A stretch of DNA of 64,000 nt from Alicyclobacillus sp. SP_1 (GCF_024706985.1 NZ_JAMCCX010000015.1:1-64000); one strand, 5' to 3'. Shown: positions 1 to 8,976, counted from the stretch's first letter. Translations and numbers: made by a program. Notes: generated from the sequence alone by a model not told the origin.

Positions 1-160
1 ATGAATGGGTTGTTGCAAGGCGGTATTTCAGCCGAGAGTCTATGGCTAAACTAACCGGCAACGACGAACAACAATTGCTGGCGCTAACGTCAGTTTTGCA
101 TAAATAGCAGACACTGAGTAGTTGCACTCAATTTACACCACTTGACGGGACACTACCCTG
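1..160 (+). pseudogene. Decayed 5' part of a spoVAF/gerA-like gene, cut by window edge
   Basis: This stretch has no intact reading frame, but fragments in different frames resemble the N-terminal domain of SpoVAF/GerA proteins. Frame 1 reads NGLLQGGISAES from base 4. Frame 3 continues from about base 42 as MAKLTGNDEQQLLALTSVLHK before a TAG at 105. Frame 1 then reads VVALNLHHLT from about 118. Removing one G from the GGG run at 147-149 joins that piece to the open frame that follows (LT-DTTLVNRVRKSL), which fits the family pattern. About 130 residues expected between the second and third fragments are absent. I infer frameshifts plus an internal deletion; the comparison is from memory of the family, not a computed alignment. 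Sequencing error could explain a frameshift but not the deletion. Confidence 0.5.
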
Positions 161-1054
161 GTGAACCGTGTGCGCAAGTCCCTTCAAGCCATCGACTCTG
201 ACATCGTTTCCATGGCAGAGCAGGCAGTCACCGACATCATTGCGAAAGTCGGGTGGAACCCTTATCCGACGGTCCGCTATACGGAACGCCCGGACGTAGC
301 AGCCACGGCATTGGTGGATGGACACATTGTGATTGTCGTAGACACGAGTCCGGAAGTCATCATTGCACCCATCACGCTCTTTCAGTTGCTGCAACATCCT
401 GAAGAATATCACTCTTATCCGACGGTTGGAACGTACATGCGCTGGGTCAGCATCATTGCCTGCTTGGTCAGCGTTCTCCTCCCAGGTATCTTTTTATTGG
501 CAAATTTACACCCTAATGTGGTGCCTCCACAGTTCGGTTTCCTAAAAATCAAAAATAACGGGCCCATGCCACTGTGGGCAGAACTGTTTATCGCGGAGAT
601 TGCATTGGACATTTTGCGTATGGCGGTGCTCAACACCCCCGTCAACATTGCCGCGATGGTCAGTATCATTGCCGCTTTCGCATTTGGAGAATTAGCTCCG
701 AACGTCAACTTTTTACCGCCGCAGGTACTTCTCTATGTGGCGCTTGTACTGGTGGCTCAATTGGCTCTCCCTTCCTACGAGCTGGCAACGGCCAATCAAA
801 TTAGCCGATTTTGGATTATTTTTTGGACGCAGGTAGGGCATTGGGTACATCTTCATGCATGGGGATTCGTCTTCTCTGTGGTCACTTGGATTGTTTTTTT
901 GGCCACACGAAAATCGTTCGGTGTTCCCTACCTATGGCCCTTAATGCCGTTCAAATGGACCAACGGCATGCACGAGATTTTATTGAGACGACCGATGACT
1001 CGAGTTCAGGGCCGTCCAGAGGCACTTGGCCCGAAGATGCAGAACCGAAAGTGA
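161..1054 (+). CDS. spoVAF: SpoVAF/GerA-family spore germination membrane protein, N-terminally truncated
   Basis: The open frame encodes 297 residues matching the C-terminal half of SpoVAF/GerA A-subunit proteins, which are normally about 490 residues. Recognisable pieces are the conserved PTVRYTERPDVAA segment near residue 46, a VDTSPEVIIAP stretch near 70, several membrane spans between residues 95 and 250, the PSYELATANQ motif and the terminal PYLWPLMPF motif. SpoVAF belongs to the SpoVA region and acts in the spore inner membrane during germination. The GTG at 161 has no Shine-Dalgarno sequence, and the missing N-terminal domain lies upstream in broken frames. The product is therefore probably a remnant, although the C-terminal part has stayed open. 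Confidence 0.75.
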   Translation: MNRVRKSLQAIDSDIVSMAEQAVTDIIAKVGWNPYPTVRYTERPDVAATALVDGHIVIVVDTSPEVIIAPITLFQLLQHPEEYHSYPTVGTYMRWVSIIACLVSVLLPGIFLLANLHPNVVPPQFGFLKIKNNGPMPLWAELFIAEIALDILRMAVLNTPVNIAAMVSIIAAFAFGELAPNVNFLPPQVLLYVALVLVAQLALPSYELATANQISRFWIIFWTQVGHWVHLHAWGFVFSVVTWIVFLATRKSFGVPYLWPLMPFKWTNGMHEILLRRPMTRVQGRPEALGPKMQNRK

Positions 1055-1075
1055 GCATACGAGGAGGGCGCATAG

Positions 1076-1552
1076 GTGGATAACTTGCATCAACGAATGC
1101 AGGAGCTTAATCGCCAGATTGAACAGCAGCAAGCCGCTGCCAAACAGCAACAGTTCCTCTCCGAACTTCACACCAAGCGGACCACAGAGGCTGTCGCACA
1201 TTGGTTCGAAAATGTCGCCAAGGAATACATCAAAACCGGGAAACATCTGTCGTTGGAAGAGGCACCACCAGGCACCACCGGATTTACGATTTCGTACAAC
1301 AAACGGACCAACTCCGTCCGCCCAAATTTCGCCGTATCTGCCACGTGCAAAGGAGACAACGTCGACATTCACGTAACCGACGATGAGTGGGAACAAATAC
1401 ACGGTCAACTGGGGGGGTGGGCGGATTGGACGGACGATAAGTCCATTTACTCTGGTCCGGTTGAAGAAAGTGCACTCCGCAAGGTACTCGATAAAGCATT
1501 TCTTGAGTGGTACGAGCGGTCTGCCAAGGCCCCCGATGAAAATCCACAGTAG
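1076..1552 (+). CDS. Hypothetical protein, 158 aa
   Basis: I do not recognise this protein. It starts at GTG with a good AGGAGGG Shine-Dalgarno about 8 bases upstream, and follows the spoVAF remnant by 21 bases on the same strand, so the two were probably co-transcribed. Residues 1-35 are rich in Gln, Ala and Lys and look like an amphipathic or coiled-coil helix. The rest is a soluble acidic/aromatic domain with a WEQIHGQLGGWADW stretch near residue 105. There is no signal peptide, membrane segment or catalytic motif that I can see. Position beside a spore germination gene is the only functional hint. Confidence 0.65.
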   Translation: MDNLHQRMQELNRQIEQQQAAAKQQQFLSELHTKRTTEAVAHWFENVAKEYIKTGKHLSLEEAPPGTTGFTISYNKRTNSVRPNFAVSATCKGDNVDIHVTDDEWEQIHGQLGGWADWTDDKSIYSGPVEESALRKVLDKAFLEWYERSAKAPDENPQ

Positions 1553-1634
1553 TTCCGGCGCTAGCGTGGACTGACGTAGTGACCGTGGTATGACGCAGGC
1601 AGTCGCACTGGTCATCGCAGCACACAACGAGAGA

Positions 1635-2132
1635 CTATTGCCGCTGCGCGCGCAAGTGAGACTGGCGCACAATACTTCGGTAACGCAGTAACATCACAAT
1701 TCGCCAGGGAAGAAGCATGCCAAACGCAAGTATGAAAAACATACCTCCGGTTTGAGGAAGAGTGACATACTTCGAAATGACGTTGTCTAAAATAAGTCGA
1801 ACAATCAACAGGCCAATCAACACGAGAATAAAGGCTGGTGACCGTCTGAGATACACCTTGTCTCCCTCGACTCGCATCTGCGAAGTCCAAATCAACGGAG
1901 GCGACAACAGCCACCCTGCAGCAAAAGCAATCAGGGCATAGAGCCAGGGAACACGAAGAATGGGAATGACAAACATGAGAAACCCAGATATCATCCCCAT
2001 CGCTGGAATCATAATTTTGCGCGCAGAAGTCGGCCGCTTGGCTGCCTGCCACCGCACGGCAATCACGACCAAGGCACCGATGATCAGAACAACCGTGCTA
2101 ATCACCTGGACCGCTTGATTAGAAAGATGCAT
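1635..2132 (-). CDS. CcdC-like (DUF1453) membrane protein
   Basis: The 165-residue product has four or so hydrophobic spans and the characteristic KRPTSARKIMIPAMGMISGF segment near residue 25, as in CcdC/DUF1453 proteins encoded beside cytochrome c biogenesis genes in Bacillus. Its biochemical role is not established and no ccdA or resABC gene is nearby. The reading frame is open 46 codons further upstream, but the ATG at 2132 has an AAGGGAG Shine-Dalgarno and begins just before the first membrane span, so I chose it. It lies 134 bases downstream of the helicase gene on the same strand and converges with the 158-residue gene. Confidence 0.7.
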   Translation of the reverse strand: MHLSNQAVQVISTVVLIIGALVVIAVRWQAAKRPTSARKIMIPAMGMISGFLMFVIPILRVPWLYALIAFAAGWLLSPPLIWTSQMRVEGDKVYLRRSPAFILVLIGLLIVRLILDNVISKYVTLPQTGGMFFILAFGMLLPWRIVMLLRYRSIVRQSHLRAQRQ

Positions 2133-2266
2133 GACTGGCCTACTCCCTTTCGAATAATCTTCCGGGTTGTCTGCAATTGCCGAAGGCAATCCTCGTCCAA
2201 TTTTAGCACGAATGAACGCCCAATGAAGAACGAATGAATTGTGCTTGCGCGTGCCTGCCAAGGCCT

Positions 2267-5200
2267 TCACCTGAGTCTCCCTCTCAAGCGCTCTACTTCA
2301 AGCTGAATTTTCTCAAGTTCCCCGCTTTTTGATTTCCACCAATTCCGACTCCATACCCGGTGAATTGACCATCCTTGCTGTTCAAGAAACCGTTGGCGAT
2401 ATAAATCCCGTTCCCGGGCGACTTTTGAAGAGTGATACATGGCACCATCGCACTCGATACCCAAGATAAATCGTTGCGGATCGTCAGGATGTACAATCGC
2501 TAGGTCGATTCGATACCCTGAAAATCCGATTTGACTCTGAACTTGATATCCAAGATTGCGAAGCCCTATCGCAACCTCTTCTTCAAACGGACTGTCGTAA
2601 ATCGACACATTTTCAATGGATTGAACTGCTGTGGCATCCAAAACACCTTCAAGAACGGTATTCACTCGACGATAATCACCATCAGAAACGGCTTTGGCAT
2701 ACTCAAGATAACGTTTCAAAAGGCGTGGACCGCGAGAATATGTTTCAACCCGAGTCCACTCACTTGGCTCAAACGAGCATACAATATATATTTTGAACCT
2801 GGCCCGCGTTATTGCAACATTCAAGCGGTTTTCACCCATGTCTTTCGATAAAGCTCCAAACTGACTGACCATTTTCCCATCCTGATCGTTGGCGTACGCG
2901 ACTGAGAACAAGATGATGTCTCGTTCATCACCTTGAACATTTTCTATATTTTTCACAAAAAGTCCAACATATTGGTCGCCATCTTTGCGGGAACGCGCTC
3001 GATCAATCAAGTCTTGAACAGATGGGTCGCTCTGTCCCCTTGCATCCAAGACGTCATGGATGAGTTCGGTCTGATCTGCATTGAATGTGATAATCCCTAG
3101 CGTTGGATGTTGTTGGTCGTATTTCAAGATGTCAATGACAACATCTGCAATTCTCTCTGCCTCTTTCTGATTCCGACGACCCATCCATTTTCCATCCACG
3201 CGAATGAACTCAATCGGTTTTTCCTTACCAAATCCGACGATTGGAGCCGTCTGCATCCGCTTTCCGTAAAAAGCATAGTTAGAAAAATTTATGAGGCCAT
3301 CATTGACAGAGCGGTAATGCCAGGTCAGCCATTGGTCTGCCATCTTCGGCTTACTCCAATCGAGCAAATGCTGCGCCTTCCTGTGGTGGTCGCGGGCAAA
3401 ATCCTCTATCTCATCATCGAGATCATCTTCGTCATCCGTGATGCGAAACAAATTAGTTGGTGGGAGTTGTTTTTCATCCCCTGCAACCACAACCTGCTTT
3501 CCTCGATAAATCGCAGGAAGGGCATTTTCAACAGGGCACTGGGAAGCCTCATCAAAAATAACGAGATCAAACAATCCATTCTCTGGTGGAAATATTGCGC
3601 TTACAGCTTCGGGAGTGCAAAGCCAGCATGGTACGAGCCTTAAAACGTCAGGCGTATACTCACGTAAGACTTTGCGCAGCGGTTTTAATTGACGTTTCTT
3701 ACCGGCTTCGTGTTTTAAAGTTGTTCTTGCTTGACCACGCACGTTTGAAACCTCGAGTGCTAATTGTTGGTCAATCCACTCTGGAACCAATTTGCGCTTC
3801 TCTTGTAACAGCGAACCGTAGCGGCTTCGGGCTTGCTCGAACAGTCCTGTCGATACTTCCGACACATGTTTCTCCACCTGTTCAATGGCATCGATCCAAG
3901 CATGAATAAAACTGTTTTCGATCATTTGTGTCCATAGATCAACGACACTGGGCGTTGATTCTATAGGGGCTCGTTCGCGACATCGATTCATCAAGACTCG
4001 ATTGAAGCCGTCGAGTTCGTCCTTCATTTGATCGAGACGCTGTAAACTGTCAAAGTCTCGAACTGCTTGATGTAAATCATCAAAACGTTTCGCATCGAAA
4101 ATTCCCTGACGAATCATCTCATGGAGCTCGGTCAGGGCATCGCCATCTAGATACGGATTGAGGTCTTCAATATCAATGCTCGCCTGTTCAGTTAAGGATA
4201 TCACTTGGAGAAGCCTGTCTACCGTTAAAGTGAAGCGAGGGTCTGTCAGTCGCGTTAAGTCCTCCTTCGTCATTAAATCAGGCAGCCAATCTTTAAAGCA
4301 AGTTTGCGCCTCAACGTATTTATCCAAAATTTCAAGTGCATGTTGTTTTCTTCGCGCCCAAGCTTCCCACTCTTCAATGGAATTTGTCATAGGTACATCG
4401 GAGAAAAAATGAACTTCGGCTAAATCTTCACGCATTTCTTGGAACAAAAGAAAACTTTTAATTGAATCGAGCTGCTTCTGTAGAGCTTTGCTAGTGAACT
4501 GAACTCCGAATTTGACGCAATATGCCTGTACCTCTTTTTTTAGTCCATACCAAGATGTTGAGACAAAGCGCGTCAGTTTTTGCTGATAGCCAAGAAAGTC
4601 AGCAATCTTTTTCGCACATTCCTTTGCTTCCAACACAGAGAGGTGATCCACAGAATCCGTCGACTCTTTCATGCGATTCAATTTTGGGCTAATTGTTTGG
4701 TGTTTCTGTTTTACTTTTCCGATTTGTTCCTTGGATTCAAATGACTTACCACCGCCCGCGTAAAACATAGACACATGTTCGTGAAGATTTGTACGCTGCA
4801 ATCTCTGTACCGCACTCTTCAATTTAACCAATGCTATTTTGTTTTGCAGTAAAAACTGAGGCGTATAAGGCAATTCCACCTGCATCCATATCTCACTTGC
4901 TTGATGAACAGCACTAGATAGCCGTTTCGTTGTTCCCTCCAATTGCATGTGTTGCTGATTTCCAAAAGAGACAAATGATTTTCGCTTTGCCCAAGGATGT
5001 TTTGAATTATCAAACTTCTGCATCATCACGGTGATCGATCGAATCTCCAACAGACGCTTTTGCAATTCATCATAAGTCATGCTGCTTGCCAAGTCAGACA
5101 CGTCAATGATCAAATTCTGATCCCATTTGGCATGGCCGTATAAATATTGAAGCGTCTTTCCGAATGGTCGTTCAACATGCAGCGAGTGAGCAATCATGTT

Positions 5201-6424
5201 AAGACTGTTAGCCAACGTATCCATTTCGGTGGATATGCGTTCAAGAGCCGTAACCCCAGCGGGTATATTCCTCTGCAAAATAGACCCGATTTTCCCGTAA
5301 ACAACCGCTTTATCGCGATTGACATCGTGCACGAGCACCACTTGGTGATTTAAGTTAATTGCGGCAAGACGATTGTAGACGACTTCGAGCGCAACTGGTT
5401 TTTGACACACAACAAGAACCCGTTGGCCGCGAGCCAGCCGGTCTGCAATGAGATTGACGATCACTTGAGACTTTCCTGTACCCGGTGGTCCATGGACGAT
5501 AAGTCCATCTCGCCCCCGCGAGGCGACTACTGCTGCTTCTTGACTCGCGTCCGTGTTCAGTACGAAAAATGCTTCCTCTTCCTTCTGCTGGTTCAAAAGT
5601 TCTGTCTTCACTTCCGACAACTGCTCATCGATTGGCTCTTTATCAAAGAGCCGGTATAACAAGCCATGCGTCGGCGGATTCTTCAATAATGCTTCATAAT
5701 CGACGAGCAAGTTACTGGTCGATTGACGAAACTTACCGAAAATCATGAACGGCTGAATCCGAAATGGCACTGATTCTACTATAATATCGGACTTCGTTAA
5801 CGACTGAAACGGAGCTAGTGATTCTTCGCCTCTCGTGACTTTCATATTTGCAGCTGAGAAAATCGAATCCACCCACGACCATACATCGTAGGTTGGGACT
5901 TCTTCACCCACTTGTTTCATGGCTTCACCCAAGTTAACGCCGAGAAACCTATTTAAAGCCAAATCCAACACAGGATTTAGGAAAGGCGGATTTTCAGATT
6001 CCAAGTCAATGACCCAATGAGGAACGCCACGGATTTTCTTTTTAAGCAAATGCCCAGGATACATTAGAATGGGGCTGCGGAGAAAAAAGTCTTCTACCAA
6101 GGTCCCCTCCAAAAAACCATACGCCACATGGAATGTATTCGCACCTGTCTCTTGTTCGATTAAATCCAACTCGCGCCTCAGCGTCGTTAACCGGCGATTC
6201 AAAAGAAGCTCTTCATCGGACTGCCCTAGCGCCGTCATCAGAACAATCTCCTGCTTCTGCTCCACGACTGCTTGAGCGATTCGAATGGAATGACCCTCTT
6301 CAGCAAACTCCATGGAACACATGTCCGCGTGATTTTTATTCGTTAATTTGAGTAATCGTAAACTGGGATTTCGCTTACTTAAATCGATAAGTCGATCACG
6401 ATACAATTCAAAAATATCCTGCAC
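2267..6424 (-). CDS. DUF4011-type SF1 helicase with C-terminal PD-(D/E)xK/Vsr-like nuclease
   Basis: The 1385-residue product has an N-terminal DUF4011-like region (RLIDLSKRNPSLR near residue 10) and a split superfamily 1 helicase core: Walker A GPPGTGKS at 312-319, Walker B FDEASQ at about 957-962, motif III GDEKQLPP just after, and the VQGDERDIILFSVAYA and NVAITRAR motifs towards the C-terminus. Between Walker A and B sits a roughly 600-residue, probably helical insertion. The last ~110 residues form a Vsr/DUF559-like nuclease with FEEEVAIGL, GYRIDLAIV and GIECDGAMYH (E1324, D1326, H1331), then a basic helix and HRVWSRNWW. Helicases of this architecture have been grouped with anti-phage defence genes (DUF4011-helicase-Vsr). 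The GTG start has a GAGGTGGG Shine-Dalgarno. The gene looks more AT-rich than its neighbours, which suggests acquisition. Activity in defence is inference. Confidence 0.85.
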   Translation of the reverse strand: MQDIFELYRDRLIDLSKRNPSLRLLKLTNKNHADMCSMEFAEEGHSIRIAQAVVEQKQEIVLMTALGQSDEELLLNRRLTTLRRELDLIEQETGANTFHVAYGFLEGTLVEDFFLRSPILMYPGHLLKKKIRGVPHWVIDLESENPPFLNPVLDLALNRFLGVNLGEAMKQVGEEVPTYDVWSWVDSIFSAANMKVTRGEESLAPFQSLTKSDIIVESVPFRIQPFMIFGKFRQSTSNLLVDYEALLKNPPTHGLLYRLFDKEPIDEQLSEVKTELLNQQKEEEAFFVLNTDASQEAAVVASRGRDGLIVHGPPGTGKSQVIVNLIADRLARGQRVLVVCQKPVALEVVYNRLAAINLNHQVVLVHDVNRDKAVVYGKIGSILQRNIPAGVTALERISTEMDTLANSLNMIAHSLHVERPFGKTLQYLYGHAKWDQNLIIDVSDLASSMTYDELQKRLLEIRSITVMMQKFDNSKHPWAKRKSFVSFGNQQHMQLEGTTKRLSSAVHQASEIWMQVELPYTPQFLLQNKIALVKLKSAVQRLQRTNLHEHVSMFYAGGGKSFESKEQIGKVKQKHQTISPKLNRMKESTDSVDHLSVLEAKECAKKIADFLGYQQKLTRFVSTSWYGLKKEVQAYCVKFGVQFTSKALQKQLDSIKSFLLFQEMREDLAEVHFFSDVPMTNSIEEWEAWARRKQHALEILDKYVEAQTCFKDWLPDLMTKEDLTRLTDPRFTLTVDRLLQVISLTEQASIDIEDLNPYLDGDALTELHEMIRQGIFDAKRFDDLHQAVRDFDSLQRLDQMKDELDGFNRVLMNRCRERAPIESTPSVVDLWTQMIENSFIHAWIDAIEQVEKHVSEVSTGLFEQARSRYGSLLQEKRKLVPEWIDQQLALEVSNVRGQARTTLKHEAGKKRQLKPLRKVLREYTPDVLRLVPCWLCTPEAVSAIFPPENGLFDLVIFDEASQCPVENALPAIYRGKQVVVAGDEKQLPPTNLFRITDDEDDLDDEIEDFARDHHRKAQHLLDWSKPKMADQWLTWHYRSVNDGLINFSNYAFYGKRMQTAPIVGFGKEKPIEFIRVDGKWMGRRNQKEAERIADVVIDILKYDQQHPTLGIITFNADQTELIHDVLDARGQSDPSVQDLIDRARSRKDGDQYVGLFVKNIENVQGDERDIILFSVAYANDQDGKMVSQFGALSKDMGENRLNVAITRARFKIYIVCSFEPSEWTRVETYSRGPRLLKRYLEYAKAVSDGDYRRVNTVLEGVLDATAVQSIENVSIYDSPFEEEVAIGLRNLGYQVQSQIGFSGYRIDLAIVHPDDPQRFILGIECDGAMYHSSKVARERDLYRQRFLEQQGWSIHRVWSRNWWKSKSGELEKIQLEVERLRGRLR

Positions 6425-6638
6425 AAACCCACCTCATTCTACAGCACAAAATAACATGTTATTCATAACTACACGACAAACTGGGCATTCAGAACGGGCA
6501 TGTTGAACGAAACGGTGGCTCTTCACTAGCACTCAAGACGGACATTGAATCTGTTTTTGGTATTGCCTCGGACTCTTCTTTGCAAACGCTGTGCGAAAAT
6601 TAATTCTCGAGGTAATCTGTAAGACCCTCAAAGAGTCT

Positions 6639-6680
6639 AAAAAAACCTTGTAATACGCTAGTTTTGCGCATTACAAGGTT
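6639..6680 (-). terminator. Rho-independent terminator downstream of glmS
   Basis: Perfect 11-base inverted repeat (AACCTTGTAAT at 6644-6654 and its complement at 6670-6680) with a partly paired loop. It is followed on the minus strand by a run of seven Ts. It ends the glmS transcript. I see no gene or other element in the rest of 6425-6782, which separates glmS from the helicase gene. Confidence 0.9.
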
Positions 6681-6782
6681 CCCACGAATGTCATTCTGCG
6701 GTCATAGACGGACGCATACATTGACTACAGGATGTTCTCTGTCTTGTGCCATCGACACAACCAACCCTGGTGTCCTGTTCAA

Positions 6783-8612
6783 CTACTCTACTGTCACCGA
6801 TTTGGCCAAATTACGCGGCTTATCCACGTCATTGCCACGCGAAACTGCTGCATAGTAGGCCAACAGTTGTAACGGAATGACATGAAGAATGGGGGCAACA
6901 TCGGGCGCTGTAAGAGGCAGGTAAATCACCGCATCGACCGATTTGGCCAAATCCTCATTGCCTACCCACGTAAGTCCAAGCACGAATGCTCCGCGCGCCT
7001 TGACTTCTTTGATATTGCTGACCGTCTTTTCATAAAGACTCGGCTGTGTGGCAAGGGCAATCACTGGGACACCCTCGGTGATGAGCGCAAGAGTCCCGTG
7101 CTTCAGTTCACCTGCTGCATAGGCTTCTGCATGGATATAGGAAATTTCTTTTAATTTTAATGCACCTTCTAGAGCGACAGAGTAGTCCAGTCCGCGACCG
7201 ATAAAGAAGGTATGCTCGGCGTGAACCCATTCCTTTGCAAACTGTTCCATATGCGGCGCCGTATCCACAACCTGTTCCGCCAACTGTGGCAAACTGTCCA
7301 GGGCGACAAGAACATCTCGCGCCTGTGCCAGTGTCAATTCTGCACGAATCTGTCCAAGGTGCACCGCGAGTAGATAGAGCGCTATCAATTGAGTGGTGTA
7401 AGCTTTCGTCGAAGCAACAGCAATTTCCGGCCCAGCCCAAGTGACCAAAACATCGTTGGCTTCGCGTGCCGCAGAGCTTCCGACAACATTCGTGATGGCC
7501 AGCACGTGGAGCCCCCGCGCTTTACATTCGCGTAAAGCGGCTAACGTGTCCGCCGTTTCTCCAGATTGCGAGATGACCACAATCAACGTATTGTCCGTCC
7601 TGACCGCGTCCCGGTAACGATATTCACTGGCAATCTCTACATCCACCGGGATGCGCGCGTACTTTTCCAGAACTACCTTTCCTACGAGTCCCGCGTGCCA
7701 AGACGTACCACAGGCGACAATATGGATCCGATCTATCGCGCGGATTTTGTCGTCTGACAGGGTCAAATCCGGCAAAACGACTCTAGATAAATCTTCTGAA
7801 ATACGTCCCGTCAACGTGTCGCGAATGGCCTTCGGCTGTTCGTGAATCTCTTTCAACATGAAGTGATCATATCCGCCGCGCTCCGCCGCCACTGCATCCC
7901 AGGTGACTTGATAGACGTCTTTCAGCACCGGTATTCCATCCAGAGTAAAACAGTCCACACGGTCCTTTCTAACCACGGCCATTTCACCATCGTCGAGCAC
8001 GTAAACATTGCGCGTATACTCGAGAATGGCGGGAATGTCCGACGCGATAAAGTTTTCCTCTTGGCCCAATCCGACAATAAGCGGACTGGATTTGCGCATG
8101 GCGAATATGGTATCTGGATGGTCTTTGGCCAATACGACGAGAGCATACGCTCCGTGAATTCGTTCCCCCACAGCTATCATCGTTTGAAACAAATCGCCAT
8201 TATATACTTCCTCTATCAAATGAGCCACCACTTCCGTATCGGTTTCCGAACGAAACGTGTGCCCAGCAGCCTCAAGTTCTTCCCTTAACTGCAGATAGTT
8301 TTCGACAATTCCGTTGTGCACAATCGCAAACCTACCACTGCAGTCCTGGTGGGGATGAGCATTGTCGTCGGACGGGCGTCCATGCGTCGCCCAACGCGTA
8401 TGACCAATCCCAAGATGTCCATCCAAACTCTCCGTAACAAGCTTATCCTCCAAATTCACAAGTCGTCCAACCGATTTAATGACTTTAAGTTTGCCATCCT
8501 CTAAAGTGGCAATTCCAGCAGAGTCGTATCCTCGATACTCCAATTTGCGCAGCCCACCAACGACGACTTCTTTCACATTTCTCGATCCGATATAGCCCAC
8601 AATCCCACACAT
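6783..8612 (-). CDS. glmS: Glutamine--fructose-6-phosphate aminotransferase (isomerizing)
   Basis: GlmS converts fructose-6-phosphate and glutamine to glucosamine-6-phosphate, the entry step to UDP-GlcNAc and the cell wall. The 609-residue length is normal. The N-terminal class II glutaminase begins MCGIVGYIG with the catalytic Cys2 and carries the HTRWATHG and HNGIVENY motifs. Two SIS isomerase domains follow (CGTSWHAG, SQSGETADT), and the protein ends with the typical PRNLAKSVTVE tail with its conserved Lys. The ATG has an AAGGAGG ribosome site. Expression should be set by the glmS ribozyme in the leader, and glmM upstream supplies the next pathway step. Confidence 0.98.
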   Translation of the reverse strand: MCGIVGYIGSRNVKEVVVGGLRKLEYRGYDSAGIATLEDGKLKVIKSVGRLVNLEDKLVTESLDGHLGIGHTRWATHGRPSDDNAHPHQDCSGRFAIVHNGIVENYLQLREELEAAGHTFRSETDTEVVAHLIEEVYNGDLFQTMIAVGERIHGAYALVVLAKDHPDTIFAMRKSSPLIVGLGQEENFIASDIPAILEYTRNVYVLDDGEMAVVRKDRVDCFTLDGIPVLKDVYQVTWDAVAAERGGYDHFMLKEIHEQPKAIRDTLTGRISEDLSRVVLPDLTLSDDKIRAIDRIHIVACGTSWHAGLVGKVVLEKYARIPVDVEIASEYRYRDAVRTDNTLIVVISQSGETADTLAALRECKARGLHVLAITNVVGSSAAREANDVLVTWAGPEIAVASTKAYTTQLIALYLLAVHLGQIRAELTLAQARDVLVALDSLPQLAEQVVDTAPHMEQFAKEWVHAEHTFFIGRGLDYSVALEGALKLKEISYIHAEAYAAGELKHGTLALITEGVPVIALATQPSLYEKTVSNIKEVKARGAFVLGLTWVGNEDLAKSVDAVIYLPLTAPDVAPILHVIPLQLLAYYAAVSRGNDVDKPRNLAKSVTVE

Positions 8613-8632
8613 TCACTTTTCCTCCTTGAGGT

Positions 8633-8769
8633 CTACTCACCCTTGTCTCGCGAGTCACCTCGCGACTTTCGGGTTTTGTTTACGGCGTGACCAACACCGG
8701 GAGGCATCCGCCGAATGCTTCGCCAACCTCCTCCGCGTCAACTGTTCATAGTGCACAGTCCGGGCGCTT
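8633..8769 (-). ncRNA. glmS ribozyme (glucosamine-6-phosphate-activated self-cleaving RNA)
   Basis: Read on the minus strand, the glmS leader contains AGCGCCCGGACTG at 8768-8756, then GTTGACGCGGAGGAGG, TTCGGCGGATGCCTCCCGG and finally ACAAGGGTGA about 20 bases before the start codon region. These are the hallmark core segments of the glmS ribozyme: the cleavage-site AGCGCC, the P2.1/P2.2 core and the P4 tail. Cleavage is expected between A8768 and G8767. When glucosamine-6-phosphate is plentiful the ribozyme cleaves and the mRNA is degraded, giving feedback control. Boundaries are approximate. Confidence 0.95.
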
Positions 8770-8936
8770 TCCCATCGTCACGGTCAGATTTGCGACGACA
8801 GTCTTTCTCTGCTCGCATCTTATGACAAACCTCTGCATCCGCTCTCTTGACAGCATCACTCCTCTCCAACACGCATCCCATCGTCTGCGTACTTCTTTTC
8901 CTGCTTCGACAAAACGCGCATTGTCCCAGCATCCAT

Positions 8937-8976
8937 CTCGATGGTCTGGATTCATTCTCGATGGTCTGGATTCATT
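8937..8976. repeat. 20-bp perfect tandem duplication upstream of the glmS ribozyme
   Basis: The unit CTCGATGGTCTGGATTCATT occurs twice with no gap at 8937-8956 and 8957-8976, in the intergenic region between glmM and the ribozyme. It lies about 170 bases upstream of the ribozyme cleavage site. Nothing else is recognisable in 8770-9047; I could not identify a convincing glmS promoter there. Confidence 0.9.
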
